The notes: a model not told the origin generated them from the letters alone. Counted from the stretch's first letter, positions 7,281 through 17,751 are shown. The stretch is DNA of 64,000 bases from Anaerolineales bacterium (GCA_020060465.1 JAGVAD010000048.1:1-64000); one strand, 5' to 3'. Program-made: numbers and translations.

Positions 7281-9704
7281 ATGAGATACAACTTCTATCA
7301 AGCCGTCGTCATTGGCGCCGGCACGATGGGCGGGGGGATTGCCGCGCTGCTGGCAAACGCTGGCGTGCCCACCACCCTGCTGGACATCGTCCCCAACAAG
7401 CTGACGCCAGAGGAAGAGAAACAGAGCTTAACTCTGGCCGACCCGCAAGTGCGCAACCGCATTGTGCGGGAGGGGCTGGAGCGGGCGGTCAAGTCGCGTC
7501 CGGCCAGCTTCCTTACCCCCGACCACGCCGCCCTGGTGCGCATCGGCAATCTGGAAGACAACTTCGATGTGGTCGCCCAGGCGGATTGGATCATTGAGGT
7601 AATCGTGGAAAGTCTGCCCATCAAACGTCAATTGATGGAGCGTATTGATGCGGCGCGCAAACCCACTGCCATCGTTAGCACCAACACATCTGGCATTCCG
7701 GTTGCCTCCATCGCCGAGGGACGCTCGGATTCGTTCAGGCAGCATTTCCTGGGGACGCACTTCTTCAACCCACCGCGCTACCTCAAACTGCTGGAGATCA
7801 TTCCCACTGCCGAAACGCTGCCGGAGGTGGTCGAAGCGGTGAGCCGTTTCGGAGAGTTTCGCCTGGGCAAAGGCATTGTGCCTTGCAAAGATACGCCCAA
7901 CTTCATCGCCAACCGGTTGGCTTTTGGCAGCGCCGCCTTCGCTCTGGACTATATCCTGGAAAACGACTACACCGTGGAAGAAGTGGACGCCATCACCGGG
8001 CCGGCCATTGGCAACCCGAAAACCGCCACCTTCCGCCTGATTGACCTGGTGGGCATTGATGTATGGGATCATGTAGGCAAAAATCTGGCGCCAGCTATCC
8101 CGCACGACGCTCATGCTTTGAAATATCTGGGGTCGGAGCGCGTTAACCGGCTGATCTCCACTCTGGTGGGACGCGGATCACTGGGCAACAAAACCAAAGA
8201 GGGATTTTACAAAGAAGTCCGCACCGCAGATGGAGGGAAAGAATTCTGGGCGCTTAATCTGGATACGCTGGAATATGAGCCGCCCAAGAAAGTGCGCTTC
8301 GACTCGATTGGCAAAGTGAAAGACATCGAAAAACTTGGCAACAGGCTAAAAGTCTTGCTGGCTGCCGATGACCGCGCCGGTCAATTGGTGCGCGCCATCA
8401 CCTATCAAAGCCTGGCTTACGCTTCCGAGCGTATCCCCGAAGTGGCTGACACGCCCAAGCCAATTGACGACGCCATGCGCTGGGGCTTCGGACGCGAGGC
8501 GGGACCGTTTGAAACCTGGGACATGCTAGGCGTGGCTGAAACCGCCGAGGCCATGCGTCAGGCAGGCTTCCCGCCGGCGCCCTGGGTGGATGAGATGCTG
8601 GCTTCTGGTTGCCAGACATTCTACGATTACCGCGAAGGCATCAAAGTCGGCGTCTACGAACCGGCGCGCGGCGGTTATACTCCCATCCAGCGCCCCGCCG
8701 GGTTGGTGCTTCTGCCAGAGTTGAAAGCCGCCGGCAAGGTGATCGCCAAAAACATGGGTGCAGACGTGCTCGATCTGGGTGACGGGGTGGCCTGCGTCGA
8801 ATTCCACACCAAGATGAACGCCCTGGACGTGGATATCTTCGAAATGATCCGCCAGGCGCTCGATCTTGTGGAAAAAGACTTTGAAGCGCTGGTGATTGGC
8901 AACGAAGCGGATAACTTCAGCGCCGGGGCAAACCTGTTCCTGGTGGTCATGAACGCTCAAAGCGGCCAATGGGAACAGTTGAACAGCCTGGTGAAAAACA
9001 TGCAGGATATTCTCATGCGCGTGCGCTACTTCCCCAAGCCGGTAGTCATTGCTCCGGCAGGGTTGGCGCTGGGCGGCGGAGCGGAAGTCATCATGAGCGG
9101 CAGCCGTGTAGTTGCAGCTTCTGAACTGTACGCCGGGTTGGTGGAAATCGGCGCCGGTGTAATCCCGGCCGGCAGTGGCACTAAAGAAATGATGCGCCGT
9201 ATTATTAACCCAGCCATGCGCACACAAAATGTCACTGTGCTGCCCTTCTTGCAACGCCTGTTTGAGCAGATTGGCATGGCGAAAGTGGCAACGAGCGCCG
9301 AAGAGGCGCGTCAAATGGGCATTCTGGGACCGGCGGATCGCGTAACGTTGAACCGTGACCTGCTTCTCAGCGAAGCCAAGAAGGAAGCGCTGCACATGGC
9401 GGCTACCGGTTACAAGCCACCCCTGCCGGAAAAGATCTACGCAGCCGGACGCGACGCCCTTGCCGCTCTACAGGTGGCGATCTACATGATGCAGCAAGGT
9501 TGTTATATCACCGAATACGAAGCGGTGATCGCTAACAAACTGGCGAATGTCATCACCGGCGGCGACATCAGCAGCCCGACCTGGGTGGACGAGCAGTATA
9601 TTCTCGACCTGGAGCGGGAGGCTTTCCTCTCCCTCTGCGGCAACGAGAAGACCCAGCAACGTATGTGGAACTTGCTGCAAACGGGCAAGGTATTGAGAAA
9701 CTAA
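7281..9704 (+). CDS. fadN: 3-hydroxyacyl-CoA dehydrogenase / enoyl-CoA hydratase, FadN type
   Basis: 807 residues from the ATG behind AAAGGAGGT; the frame stays open upstream, but that part lacks protein character. The N-terminal Rossmann fold opens with [36 protein letters not shown] carries the catalytic His of hydroxyacyl-CoA dehydrogenases. Two C-terminal HAD domains follow to about residue 450, then a crotonase domain ([14 protein letters not shown] with an active-site Glu; [14 protein letters not shown]). This dehydrogenase-first order matches Bacillus FadN (YusL), not E. coli FadB. It hydrates enoyl-CoA and oxidises 3-hydroxyacyl-CoA with NAD+. Thiolase follows directly, as in fadNAE. 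Confidence 0.93.
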   Translation: MRYNFYQAVVIGAGTMGGGIAALLANAGVPTTLLDIVPNKLTPEEEKQSLTLADPQVRNRIVREGLERAVKSRPASFLTPDHAALVRIGNLEDNFDVVAQADWIIEVIVESLPIKRQLMERIDAARKPTAIVSTNTSGIPVASIAEGRSDSFRQHFLGTHFFNPPRYLKLLEIIPTAETLPEVVEAVSRFGEFRLGKGIVPCKDTPNFIANRLAFGSAAFALDYILENDYTVEEVDAITGPAIGNPKTATFRLIDLVGIDVWDHVGKNLAPAIPHDAHALKYLGSERVNRLISTLVGRGSLGNKTKEGFYKEVRTADGGKEFWALNLDTLEYEPPKKVRFDSIGKVKDIEKLGNRLKVLLAADDRAGQLVRAITYQSLAYASERIPEVADTPKPIDDAMRWGFGREAGPFETWDMLGVAETAEAMRQAGFPPAPWVDEMLASGCQTFYDYREGIKVGVYEPARGGYTPIQRPAGLVLLPELKAAGKVIAKNMGADVLDLGDGVACVEFHTKMNALDVDIFEMIRQALDLVEKDFEALVIGNEADNFSAGANLFLVVMNAQSGQWEQLNSLVKNMQDILMRVRYFPKPVVIAPAGLALGGGAEVIMSGSRVVAASELYAGLVEIGAGVIPAGSGTKEMMRRIINPAMRTQNVTVLPFLQRLFEQIGMAKVATSAEEARQMGILGPADRVTLNRDLLLSEAKKEALHMAATGYKPPLPEKIYAAGRDALAALQVAIYMMQQGCYITEYEAVIANKLANVITGGDISSPTWVDEQYILDLEREAFLSLCGNEKTQQRMWNLLQTGKVLRN

Positions 9705-9780
9705 ACCATTGCGCTACACGCTGCGCCTGGGTGGTCCCCGCACGGCGACTGGCGCATGTTTCACCAAGGAGGTTAAGCGT

Positions 9781-10980
9781 ATGAACTACTCCGATCCCCA
9801 TCGAGAACCTGTTATTGTGGCAGCCGCGCGCACCGCGGTAGGAAAAGCCAAGCGCGGCAGCCTGGCTACGGTGCGACCTGACGAATTGGCCGCAAACGTG
9901 ATCCGCGATTTGCTGCAACGCGCTCCAGCACTCGACCCGACCGAGGTGGATGACGTCATCCTGGGCTGCGCCTTCCCAGAAGGCGAGCAAGGCATGAACA
10001 TGAGCCGCACGGTGGCGCTGCGCGCTGGCTTGCCTAACTCCGTGCCCGCGGAGACGATCAACCGTTTCTGCTCTTCCGGCTTACAGAGCATCGCCCATGC
10101 TGCCTTTGCCATTATTGCTGGGCAGATGCAGGTCGCCATCGCCGGCGGTGCCGAATCCATGAGCCTGGTGCCGATGACCGGCTTTAAATTCGCGCCCATG
10201 CCCTATCTGGCAGAGAACATGCCGCAAGCCTTCACCAGCATGGGCTTAACTGCTGAAAATGTAGCCGCTAAATATGGCATCAGCCGCGCCGATCAAGATG
10301 AATTTTCTCTGCGCAGTCACATGCGAGCCGCGCAAGCGGTTGAAAGTGGACGATTTGACCCCGAGATCACGCCGGTGGAAGTATGTGTGGTCGAGCCGGA
10401 AGGCAACGGCCATCGTCGTGAAAAGACTTTCATCTTCAAGCGCGATGAAGGTCCTCGCGCCGACACCAGCCTGGAGGCGCTGGCCAAGTTGAAACCGGCC
10501 TTCCGTGAAGGCGGCACAGTGACCGCCGGTAACTCATCGCAAATGTCCGACGGCGCAGCAGCGGTGATCATCATGTCACGCGCCAAAGCCGAGGCGCTGG
10601 GATTAAAGCCGCTGGCGCGCTTCATTTCCTTTGCCGTGGGCGGCGTTCCGCCAGAGATTATGGGGATTGGGCCGGTGGTTGCCATTCCAAAGGCGCTTAA
10701 GCTGGCTGGTTTGTCGCTCAAAGACATCGGCTTGATAGAACTGAACGAAGCCTTTGCAGCGCAAAGCGTGGCAGTGATGCGCGAGTTGGATCTGAACCCA
10801 GAAATTACTAACGTCAATGGCGGCGCGATCGCGCTTGGACACCCCCTGGGTTGCACGGGCGCCAAACTGACCACCCAACTGATCTACGAAATGAAGCGCC
10901 GCGACGTGCAGTTCGGCATGGTGACAATGTGTATTGGCGGCGGCATGGGCGCTGCCGGCATCTTTGAGAACTTAAATTGA
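9781..10980 (+). CDS. fadA: Acetyl-CoA acyltransferase (thiolase)
   Basis: 399 residues from the ATG behind AAGGAGGT, although the frame is open further upstream. Thiolase motifs are complete: the nucleophilic Cys in [14 protein letters not shown] (about residue 94), NEAFAAQ, the His of [15 protein letters not shown], and the second Cys in [13 protein letters not shown] at the end. It cleaves 3-ketoacyl-CoA with CoA to acetyl-CoA and a shortened acyl-CoA. It follows fadN by 76 bases and is followed by an SCP2 gene; the three probably form one beta-oxidation operon. Confidence 0.95.
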   Translation: MNYSDPHREPVIVAAARTAVGKAKRGSLATVRPDELAANVIRDLLQRAPALDPTEVDDVILGCAFPEGEQGMNMSRTVALRAGLPNSVPAETINRFCSSGLQSIAHAAFAIIAGQMQVAIAGGAESMSLVPMTGFKFAPMPYLAENMPQAFTSMGLTAENVAAKYGISRADQDEFSLRSHMRAAQAVESGRFDPEITPVEVCVVEPEGNGHRREKTFIFKRDEGPRADTSLEALAKLKPAFREGGTVTAGNSSQMSDGAAAVIIMSRAKAEALGLKPLARFISFAVGGVPPEIMGIGPVVAIPKALKLAGLSLKDIGLIELNEAFAAQSVAVMRELDLNPEITNVNGGAIALGHPLGCTGAKLTTQLIYEMKRRDVQFGMVTMCIGGGMGAAGIFENLN

Positions 10981-11000
10981 GCATCATAGGAGGCGCAAAT

Positions 11001-11336
11001 ATGGCAGACATCCCCGTCAAGACCCTGATTTATAATCATGAAAAATTCTTCATCCCTGAAGCAGCAGCAGGCGTTGAGGCGATCATCCAGTATCGGCTGA
11101 CCGGCGAAGAAGGCGGAGACTATATTATTGACATCCACGGCGGCAAATGCAAAGTCAGTGAAGGCGTAGCAGAAGAGCCAGCCGTAATCTTGACAGCGGA
11201 CGGGCGCGATTTCGCCGATGTCTTACTCGGCCGAGCCAATGGGATGCAATACTTCATGCTGGGCAAACTTAAACTGGCCGGCGATCTGAATCTGGCGATG
11301 AAGTTGACCAGCTTCTTCAAAATGACCGGCCAGTAA
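11001..11336 (+). CDS. SCP2 sterol-binding-domain protein
   Basis: 111 residues forming a stand-alone SCP2-like domain (VKTLIYNHEKFFIPEAAAGV, ILTADGRDFADVLLG, GKLKLAGDLNLAMKLTSFF). Such domains hold lipids or acyl-CoA in a hydrophobic tunnel. The chosen ATG has AGGAGG seven bases upstream; a TTG at 10977 overlapping the thiolase stop is less likely. It directly follows thiolase and probably acts as an acyl-CoA or lipid carrier in beta-oxidation (inference). Confidence 0.88.
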   Translation: MADIPVKTLIYNHEKFFIPEAAAGVEAIIQYRLTGEEGGDYIIDIHGGKCKVSEGVAEEPAVILTADGRDFADVLLGRANGMQYFMLGKLKLAGDLNLAMKLTSFFKMTGQ

Positions 11337-11355
11337 TCAAGGCCCTAATAAGATA

Positions 11356-11383
11356 GGTGAAGTCCCCGAAGGGGGACTTCACC
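11356..11383 (+). terminator. Strong stem-loop ending the fadN-fadA-SCP2 operon
   Basis: Perfect 12-bp stem GGTGAAGTCCCC / GGGGACTTCACC with a GAAG loop, 19 bases after the SCP2 stop. It lacks a T-run but sits at the end of a plus-strand operon facing a minus-strand gene. Confidence 0.7.
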
Positions 11384-11490
11384 CCTTCCCGCTTCACTCG
11401 CTGCCGACTGAATATTCCTCTTGAGTTCATAGCATTTCTTGGCGATCCCCGCATAAAGAGACAATAAGCGATCAGATCATCCTCGCCCTC

Positions 11491-11970
11491 TCAATCCGAT
11501 TCAATCGAGCGGATAACCCGTTCGGTATGCGCTTCGTAGTCGGGTAAGGCGCGCTCATAAGCGCTGGTCATCAATGGAGAGGAGATCATAAAGTCTGCGG
11601 AGGCGCGGTTGCAAGCCACGGGGATGTTCCACACCACGGCAATGCGCAATAAGGCTTTGATATCCGGGTCATGCGGCAGCGGCTCCAGCGGATCCCAGAA
11701 AAAGATCAGAAAGTCAATGTTGCCTTCGGCGATTTTGGCGCCAATTTGCTGATCGCCACCCAGGGGGCCGCTTTGCAGTTTGACCACCGGAATATTCAGA
11801 GCCTGTTCTAAAAGGCGACCGGTCGTTCCGGTGGCGTACAACTCGTGCTGACAGAGCAACTCGCGGTTATACTCCACCCACTCCAGCAGATCCTTCTTTT
11901 TATTATCGTGCGCCACCAGGGCGATATGCTTTTTCTGTCCAGAGACAATTGAATCGAGTTCTTCTTCCAT
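11491..11970 (-). CDS. mgsA: Methylglyoxal synthase
   Basis: 159 residues from the ATG at 11970. It converts dihydroxyacetone phosphate to methylglyoxal and phosphate, a bypass that frees phosphate when triose phosphates accumulate. Family motifs are clear: [10 protein letters not shown], the phosphate-binding [21 protein letters not shown], and [20 protein letters not shown] with the catalytic Asp/His region. The ATG is preceded by GGATGA and starts 17 bases after the stop of the CopZ-like gene, so the two are probably cotranscribed. An upstream extension of the frame would overlap that gene and is rejected. Confidence 0.95.
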   Translation of the reverse strand: MEEELDSIVSGQKKHIALVAHDNKKKDLLEWVEYNRELLCQHELYATGTTGRLLEQALNIPVVKLQSGPLGGDQQIGAKIAEGNIDFLIFFWDPLEPLPHDPDIKALLRIAVVWNIPVACNRASADFMISSPLMTSAYERALPDYEAHTERVIRSIESD

Positions 11971-11987
11971 AAGATCATCCGAGTATA

Positions 11988-12494
11988 TCATCCAGCAGTT
12001 GCGTACTGTTTGATCAACCCCCGAACATTGCCCAAACAACAGGAACCCTGTGGGTTGCGCAAATCGCAAGCGCATTGACCCGCCTGAATGCCCGCGTTAA
12101 TATCCTCCAGGATGAAGCGGTGCTCTTCTGGCGAGGCGGCGCGTATCTCGCCCACCGTATGCCGAAAGCAATAACAAACCAATACTTCCTCTGCTTGAGG
12201 TTCTTTTTGATAGACGCGCTCACGCAGTTGATCCGCTGTAAAAGTCTGCTTTCCGTCGGCGGAGAAATACACCACCGGGCAGGTTGGCGTGCGACAAAAC
12301 AGATATTCACCGTCTTCCACCGCCCGCAATGACATTGCTAACATCGCTTTGACCGTCTGGGTTTGCACCGGCTTGCCCTTTTCGCCGCATGAGTCACAAA
12401 AAGCCGCCTGGCGAACGGGTCGCTGCAACGCAGGCGCGGGCAGTTCGCAGGTCTCCGCCCCCGCCAGGGGATTTGAACAACATGCATCAAGCAT
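11988..12494 (-). CDS. CopZ-like iron-sulfur/metal-binding protein
   Basis: 168 residues, rich in Cys. [20 protein letters not shown] and [11 protein letters not shown] form the N-terminal zinc-binding part, and [14 protein letters not shown] plus [17 protein letters not shown] form a BFD-like [2Fe-2S] part, the arrangement known from the N-terminal half of Archaeoglobus CopZ. The C-terminal copper-binding HMA domain of that protein is absent. The ATG at 12494 has AGGAGG nine bases upstream; an ATG at 12512 overlaps that ribosome site. It sits directly ahead of mgsA. Its role as a metallochaperone or redox sensor is inferred from family only. Confidence 0.8.
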   Translation of the reverse strand: MLDACCSNPLAGAETCELPAPALQRPVRQAAFCDSCGEKGKPVQTQTVKAMLAMSLRAVEDGEYLFCRTPTCPVVYFSADGKQTFTADQLRERVYQKEPQAEEVLVCYCFRHTVGEIRAASPEEHRFILEDINAGIQAGQCACDLRNPQGSCCLGNVRGLIKQYATAG

Positions 12495-12575
12495 AGCAAT
12501 ATTCCTCCTCATACGTGAGATGCCCTCACTCTATAGATGAGCATATCACGGCGCGTCTTACATTTCAGATAGATC

Positions 12576-13307
12576 TTAAGGCCGATAATGGTAAGTGTTG
12601 ACCGAAAAACTGGCCGAATAGTAACCGTTGGTCGCCGATCCTACCAGGGCGATGAAATAATGGTAAAACTTGGCGGTTTTCATGTTCATCGGCCCATATA
12701 GCCGACTGGCGCTGCCCGTGGGGGTGAACCACAGTTTCCAGTTGCCAGCCTTACCCTGAAAAGTGATCCCGCTGCCATTTGTCAAACCGGCAAGCTTGAC
12801 AGACGCCGGTCTCTTCTTGAGCTTGGCGTAGGCGTCCACCGTCGGCCCCCAGGCGGCGTTGACAATAGTAAAGCGCGATTTGCCGTTGTCGCTGGTCGAA
12901 TGGGATACATCGAACCAGAACTGGGAGGCGGTCGGCGCGCCGCCGGAATCCAGGTGGGCAATCACCGTGTACACCTTATCGTAGTCTGCGTAGAAAGAAC
13001 GCGTCAGAACCGCCGGATTGCTGCATGGCGTTGCGCTGGCTGGCGAAAAGCTGATGGTGTAGTTGCCTGGTTCCACGCTGAACGGCCCGGCGCTGCGCAT
13101 GAACATGAAGTTGCTCAGCACACAGCCCAGCCCGCTGATAGATACATCCAGAGGATATTGCATGAGCGGCTGACCCATGTCCAGCCCGCTGATGCCATGC
13201 ACCACATAGATCAACGCTGGCGGCAGTGCCTGAGCGGATGCCGGAGCAAAGCTGGCGGCCACCAGGGTGAGAATCAAGACAACAAACAAGATGGTTTTTT
13301 GGGACAT
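12576..13307 (-). CDS. Secreted DUF4397-domain protein
   Basis: About 243 residues. A signal peptide (TILFVVLILTLVAASFAPAS, cleavage near AQA) precedes a DUF4397-type beta domain: IYVVHGISGLDMGQPL, PLDVSISGLGCVLSNFMF, GPFSVEPGNYTISFSPA. DUF4397 proteins are extracellular with unknown function. GGAGGAGGC lies just before two consecutive ATGs; the second (13307) has the better spacing. The gene is divergent from the exopolysaccharide locus. Confidence 0.8.
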   Translation of the reverse strand: MSQKTILFVVLILTLVAASFAPASAQALPPALIYVVHGISGLDMGQPLMQYPLDVSISGLGCVLSNFMFMRSAGPFSVEPGNYTISFSPASATPCSNPAVLTRSFYADYDKVYTVIAHLDSGGAPTASQFWFDVSHSTSDNGKSRFTIVNAAWGPTVDAYAKLKKRPASVKLAGLTNGSGITFQGKAGNWKLWFTPTGSASRLYGPMNMKTAKFYHYFIALVGSATNGYYSASFSVNTYHYRP

Positions 13308-13422
13308 CATGCCTCCTCCACAAGATGGATCTGGCGTCTATTGTAACACCCTATGCCCAACGCGGCGCAGTGTTTATGCTGGCTGGAATGAACCATTTTA
13401 AAAAATTGGGCAAGCAAAATGA

Positions 13423-13431
13423 TGCTATAAT
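13423..13431 (+). promoter_or_regulatory. Extended -10 promoter of the exopolysaccharide locus
   Basis: TGCTATAAT is a consensus extended -10 element (TGnTATAAT); no good -35 is visible, as is common for this class. It would give a 5' leader of about 150 bases before the Wzz-like gene at 13591. The rest of the 283-bp gap (13308-13590) shows no gene. Confidence 0.6.
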
Positions 13432-13590
13432 AGCCATTCGATCCATATGCTTCCTTGAATTTTTAGGAACATGTGGAATTCATTTTGCAAGCGGACGATC
13501 CACCACCGAGGACAATGCGAAACCTCGTCCGATTAGATGCTATTTTACGAATATCTCGCAACGATAAATTTTTCACTATCGGAAGGTTCC

Positions 13591-14877
13591 ATGGATGATG
13601 TAATTGAGATTGATCCCCGAAAGATCATCGAAAACTTGTTGACAAACTGGAAGTGGATTGCCCTGTTGACGTTATTGGTTGGGCTGGCGGCTTTCGCTTT
13701 TTCAATCCTTCAGCCGCGCCGCTATTCGGCAAAAGCCACCATCGCTGTCTCGCGCCCGCGCTATATGCTGAACCTGGACAGCCAGTATCAAACAGTCAAC
13801 AATCCGCCACCCACCAACAAAGCCATCGTCTCGCTGGCTTACGGCGATGAGATCATCGAGATGATCTATCAGCTTTGGGAGAGCCCTAAGAAAGAAACTA
13901 CCTCCTGGCAAGAGTTTCGCGAGAGCTACCTGGAGGCGAAAGCCGATGCCGACCCGTCTATTGCCACCCTGACCGTGCGAGCAGAGACCCCGCAGCAAGC
14001 AGCGCAATTGGTCAACGTCTGGGCGCAGAAAACGGTGCAAAGCGCCAACCGGGTTTTTTCCGGCACCGACGGCTTACAGGTGCAGTTGATTAACGCTCAA
14101 CTGGAGACAGCCCGGCGCAATTTACAGCAAGCGCAGAACGATCTATCCAATTTCGAGAGCCGCAATCAAATTTCGATTTTGAACAACCGCCTGTCTTCAC
14201 TGCTCACTTTGCAAGCCGACTGGCTGCGTAAACAACGCCTGATCGAAGACGCGGCGCGCGACGCCGACGGGCTGGTTGCCCAATTAGACGCTCTGGCGCA
14301 GGATGCGCCGGTGGAAGGCGCGACGCAGATCAATTTCATGGTGCTGCAAATGAAGGTTTACGCTGATGTAAACTCAATTGCCGCCCCCAGCAGCACAACC
14401 AGCCACAACCCCGGAGCGACGGTTCTGAACCTGCCAACGACTCCGCTGCAATTCCAACTGCCCGCCCCCTCCACCCTGCCCTCCCTGGCCAAAGCAGATT
14501 TCGTCAAACAAGTCCGATCCTGGACGGAGGATATGAAATCAAAAGCCGCCCAGATTCAGCAGCAGCTCGACGCCATGGCAGCGGAAGTTTATGATCTGCA
14601 ACAGCAAATTCGCGAGCAAATGAATGAGCAGGAGCGGCTTTTGGCGAATTATCAAAGCATGCAGGAGGTTTACACCACGGTGTTGACCAAGAGCGAAGAA
14701 GCCAAACTCACCTCCGACGACCTGTTCGGCAACGTTCAGATCGGCTCGTTGGCGGGGGAACCGGTGAAACCCGATTCGCGAAACACCATCCGCAACACGG
14801 CTATCGGCCTGATGATGGGTTTCGCACTGGGGGCCGGCTTCATTCTGACGCGCGGCTGGTGGAAAAACGAGCTTTAG
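13591..14877 (+). CDS. Wzz-type polysaccharide chain-length/export protein
   Basis: 428 residues. A TM helix near residues 20-42 (WIALLTLLVGLAAFAFSILQ) is followed by the Wzz domain (PRRYSAKATIAVSRPRY), a long coiled coil (about 165-390, Gln/Glu-rich) and a second TM near the C-terminus (NTAIGLMMGFALGAGFIL). Such proteins set chain length or bridge export of polysaccharides. No Walker-motif tyrosine kinase is fused to it or adjacent. The start ATG lies behind GGAAGG; the frame is open for 54 bases upstream. It opens the exopolysaccharide cluster. Confidence 0.85.
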   Translation: MDDVIEIDPRKIIENLLTNWKWIALLTLLVGLAAFAFSILQPRRYSAKATIAVSRPRYMLNLDSQYQTVNNPPPTNKAIVSLAYGDEIIEMIYQLWESPKKETTSWQEFRESYLEAKADADPSIATLTVRAETPQQAAQLVNVWAQKTVQSANRVFSGTDGLQVQLINAQLETARRNLQQAQNDLSNFESRNQISILNNRLSSLLTLQADWLRKQRLIEDAARDADGLVAQLDALAQDAPVEGATQINFMVLQMKVYADVNSIAAPSSTTSHNPGATVLNLPTTPLQFQLPAPSTLPSLAKADFVKQVRSWTEDMKSKAAQIQQQLDAMAAEVYDLQQQIREQMNEQERLLANYQSMQEVYTTVLTKSEEAKLTSDDLFGNVQIGSLAGEPVKPDSRNTIRNTAIGLMMGFALGAGFILTRGWWKNEL

Positions 14878-14914
14878 GTTGGCCTGCGCTGGTCGCAGAC
14901 ACAAGTTGCATAGG

Positions 14915-16057
14915 ATGAGACGCTATCCTCGCTGGGTCCTATTGGCAATCGGCTTGATCGCCATCGGCGCGTTGAGCGGATGGGGCGCGCCGCGGGCGCG
15001 GCATAGATTACACCTGGCGCGCGGCGGGCAACTGTATCAGTCTGCCTGGCAGGCGATTGACGAGCAGCACGTCCTGGCTTGCGAGCGAGCGCCCGTGACC
15101 GATGAAGACCTGCGCGCGCAACTGAGCGCCGCCCGCCAGGAATTGGAAAAAGGGCTGGCGTATGATCCGCAGGACGCCCACGCTCATCTCTTGATCGGGC
15201 GTATCCAGTGCCTGTTGGGCGAGCCGCAACAGGCGCTGGAGGCGCTGCAATTCTACGTCCAGCAGCGTCCGGAAAATCCGATGGGATACCTGGAGCTGGG
15301 CTTTGCTCGGCTCGCCGCCTGCGCCCAGGAGGCGACTACCGCTGCGCAAGAGACGCGCCTGTGCAGCGATGCCCAGATCATCCAGGAGGCGCAAGCTGAC
15401 TGGCAGGAATTTCACCTACGCAGCAAAGATTTCTTCCCCCAGGCGCGCTACACTTTCGAGAAGAAAGATTATTCCAGCACGTTGATCAATTATCAACGAG
15501 CGTTGATGTTTCGCGCCCCGGGTTTGGGTAAATTCCCGTTCCCGGATATTTACCGCTGGGCAATAGCTGCTGTGTTATCAAGATCCGCCTTTCCGACTTT
15601 TATTTTAGAGACGCTCCCCTCTGTTAAGCTGACCAACAGCAAAACCATCCCTGCGGCGCAATTCCGCTGGCTGCGGACCATCCCTGAGGCGCAGATTGAC
15701 ATCAGCACGCCGGTGGTCAAGAAAAAGATCGGCGATGCAAAGTACGGGATTCTATATCACGGCGGGCGCGTTGGCGTATTCCTCCGGGCGCAGCAAAGCG
15801 GCTGGTACTTGCTCAAATTCAAAGCCCTCAACACCGCCCCGCCGCCGGTGATCGCCCGCGTGGAACTGGATACTCGCCCGGTGATCGAAGCCGAACTCGC
15901 CCGCGGCGACCAAAGCCAGCAGACCTTCACCGGCCGCGCCTATCTCACAGAAGGAATACACCTGCTGAGTGTGAACTACCTGAACGATCAGATGGTCAAC
16001 GGCGTGGATCGGAATCTGTTCTTTCTGTTCGTCCGCCTGGAGCGGGCGGCGGAATGA
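14915..16057 (+). CDS. Membrane-anchored TPR protein with carbohydrate-binding-like C-terminus
   Basis: About 380 residues. An N-terminal membrane anchor (WVLLAIGLIAIGALSGW) is followed by TPR-like helices (about 90-150; LLIGRIQCLLGEPQQALEAL) and a C-terminal beta-sandwich from about residue 270. The last stretch, VNYLNDQMVNGVDRNLFF, resembles the ND...DRNL signature of calcium-dependent xylan-binding modules. Role unknown; it may tie glycan binding to assembly. The start is uncertain: no ribosome site is clear, and a TTG at 14879 is possible. Its last 157 coding bases plus 13 bases downstream recur at 18050-18219. Confidence 0.7.
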   Translation: MRRYPRWVLLAIGLIAIGALSGWGAPRARHRLHLARGGQLYQSAWQAIDEQHVLACERAPVTDEDLRAQLSAARQELEKGLAYDPQDAHAHLLIGRIQCLLGEPQQALEALQFYVQQRPENPMGYLELGFARLAACAQEATTAAQETRLCSDAQIIQEAQADWQEFHLRSKDFFPQARYTFEKKDYSSTLINYQRALMFRAPGLGKFPFPDIYRWAIAAVLSRSAFPTFILETLPSVKLTNSKTIPAAQFRWLRTIPEAQIDISTPVVKKKIGDAKYGILYHGGRVGVFLRAQQSGWYLLKFKALNTAPPPVIARVELDTRPVIEAELARGDQSQQTFTGRAYLTEGIHLLSVNYLNDQMVNGVDRNLFFLFVRLERAAE

Positions 16058-16070
16058 AGCGCGCGCTGGA
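15901..16070 (+). repeat. 170-bp direct repeat, copy 1 (3' end of the TPR gene)
   Basis: Begins at CCGCGGCGACC and runs 13 bases past the stop codon. Copy 2 at 18050-18219 differs at only three positions. Flanking DNA on both sides is unrelated between copies, so the ends are sharp. Confidence 0.95.
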
Positions 16071-16131
16071 ATAAGATGACAGTATAAAATTAAATGGCTC
16101 TCCCGGAATAAATCTTTAGGGAAGATATTTT

Positions 16132-17679
16132 ATGATGTTAAACAAAAAAGCACATATAGCCCTGTTGGGCCTTAGCATCGTTGGTGCAGGTTTGATCTTT
16201 TTCCCCACTCGATCTTTCGGGTTAGGCATCTCCTACGATTCCGTAGAATATATCGCAGTAGCCAATAATATACTCAATGGAATCGGCGCGATCGGTTTTG
16301 GTGGAGCTCACCTTGTCCATCAACCGTTGTTGTATCCCGCCGTTTTATCCGCTTTGAGTTATATCTCAGGAAATGATCCTTCTTTTTCTGCGAACTGGCT
16401 GAACGTGCTTCTGTTCTGCGCTACGATCTACTTTACAGGACTGCTCCTCCTCAGAAACCTGCATTCCCCGCTGCTTGCCTTTATCGCGACGGCTGTTATG
16501 ATAGTTGCCATCCCGCTGCTCAAGGTCTATTTTATGGCCTGGAGCGAACCATTATTTATTACCCTCACAGCGCTTTATTTGCTTCAAGTAGAGACATATC
16601 TTACCAAAAAAGACAGATTCTCGTTAAGCATGTTGGCGTTAGTGGTTGGTCTGGCGGCTCTAACACGCTATATTGGCATCGTCCTGATCCTGACGGGTGT
16701 AATCAGCATACTATTTTTACGCGACGGGGGTTTTAGAGAGAGATTATTTCATGCAGTGCTATTCACTGGATTCGCCAGCTTTCCGATAGGGATAAATCTG
16801 GTTCGCAATTATATTGTATCGTCAACTTTGTTCGGATCGCGGTCTCCATCTATTTTTTCTCTATCCCAAAATTTGTCTTTTACTACGAATTCTTTATTTT
16901 CCTGGTACCTCCCCAATACAATTGCACAACACAGAGCGGCACTGCTGTTATTAGGGATCATGATTGGTTTTCTGAGTGGAATTCGCTTCAAAGAGAACTG
17001 GCTGCAAAACAAAGAAATTTTTACTAGGCTGCGTTCTCCACTTTTATTTGCTACAGCTTATATAGCTTTTCTAATCTACTCCTCCACCACAACAGCTTAT
17101 GATCAAATTGGAGATCGTTTGCTGTCGCCCATGTTCATTCCCATCACCTTATTGATCGTAACGATTGGAGAAGTATGGTTATTGGGAGAGCGCGGAAATT
17201 TCTTAAACGGAAGGCCGAATGTATTGTTGCGGACCCTTGCTGCGTGTATCCTAACCACGCTATTATGGTCGCGCCCAATTCAAGTTACTCCAGGATTAGT
17301 CAAATCTATCTCCACCCAGGGCTGGGGATACCATAGCAAATCCTGGAGAGAAAGCGAAACGATTGGCTATCTGCAGCAAAAATTTTTGCAGGAGTGCGCT
17401 CTTTACACCAACGCGCCGGAGGTGCTTTATTACCTAACAAATTTAAATGCGAAATTTTCACCCCCAAAGAAAAAATACAATTCTCCCGAACAAGTGTCCG
17501 AAATCTCTCACCTCAAAGGCAAATGGCCAGCGGAAGACATCGCTTGTCTGGTTTGGTTTGATAAGACAAGGATTGACCGCAGTTATTTATTTTCGCCAGA
17601 TGACCTTAAGCAGGTTAGCCGGATAAAATTACTTACTCAGACTGGAGATGGCGCTGTTTATGTGGTCAGCAAAAAATGA
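16132..17679 (+). CDS. GT39/ArnT-like polytopic membrane glycosyltransferase
   Basis: 515 residues with about ten or more hydrophobic helices. The first extracytoplasmic loop carries ISYDSVEYIAVANN, with the acidic pair typical of GT-C enzymes that use polyprenyl-phosphate sugars. The C-terminus is a soluble extracytoplasmic domain from about residue 400. Codon use and base composition are clearly more AT-rich than in the preceding genes. It lies between the two copies of the 170-bp repeat, so it belongs to the rearranged segment. Sugar and acceptor are unknown. Confidence 0.7.
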   Translation: MMLNKKAHIALLGLSIVGAGLIFFPTRSFGLGISYDSVEYIAVANNILNGIGAIGFGGAHLVHQPLLYPAVLSALSYISGNDPSFSANWLNVLLFCATIYFTGLLLLRNLHSPLLAFIATAVMIVAIPLLKVYFMAWSEPLFITLTALYLLQVETYLTKKDRFSLSMLALVVGLAALTRYIGIVLILTGVISILFLRDGGFRERLFHAVLFTGFASFPIGINLVRNYIVSSTLFGSRSPSIFSLSQNLSFTTNSLFSWYLPNTIAQHRAALLLLGIMIGFLSGIRFKENWLQNKEIFTRLRSPLLFATAYIAFLIYSSTTTAYDQIGDRLLSPMFIPITLLIVTIGEVWLLGERGNFLNGRPNVLLRTLAACILTTLLWSRPIQVTPGLVKSISTQGWGYHSKSWRESETIGYLQQKFLQECALYTNAPEVLYYLTNLNAKFSPPKKKYNSPEQVSEISHLKGKWPAEDIACLVWFDKTRIDRSYLFSPDDLKQVSRIKLLTQTGDGAVYVVSKK

Positions 17680-17751
17680 CCTTGTTGGTTGGACCAGCTG
17701 ATTAGAGATAAGCGCATCTTTTTCGCTAATCATGAGCAATTGAGGTGAACG

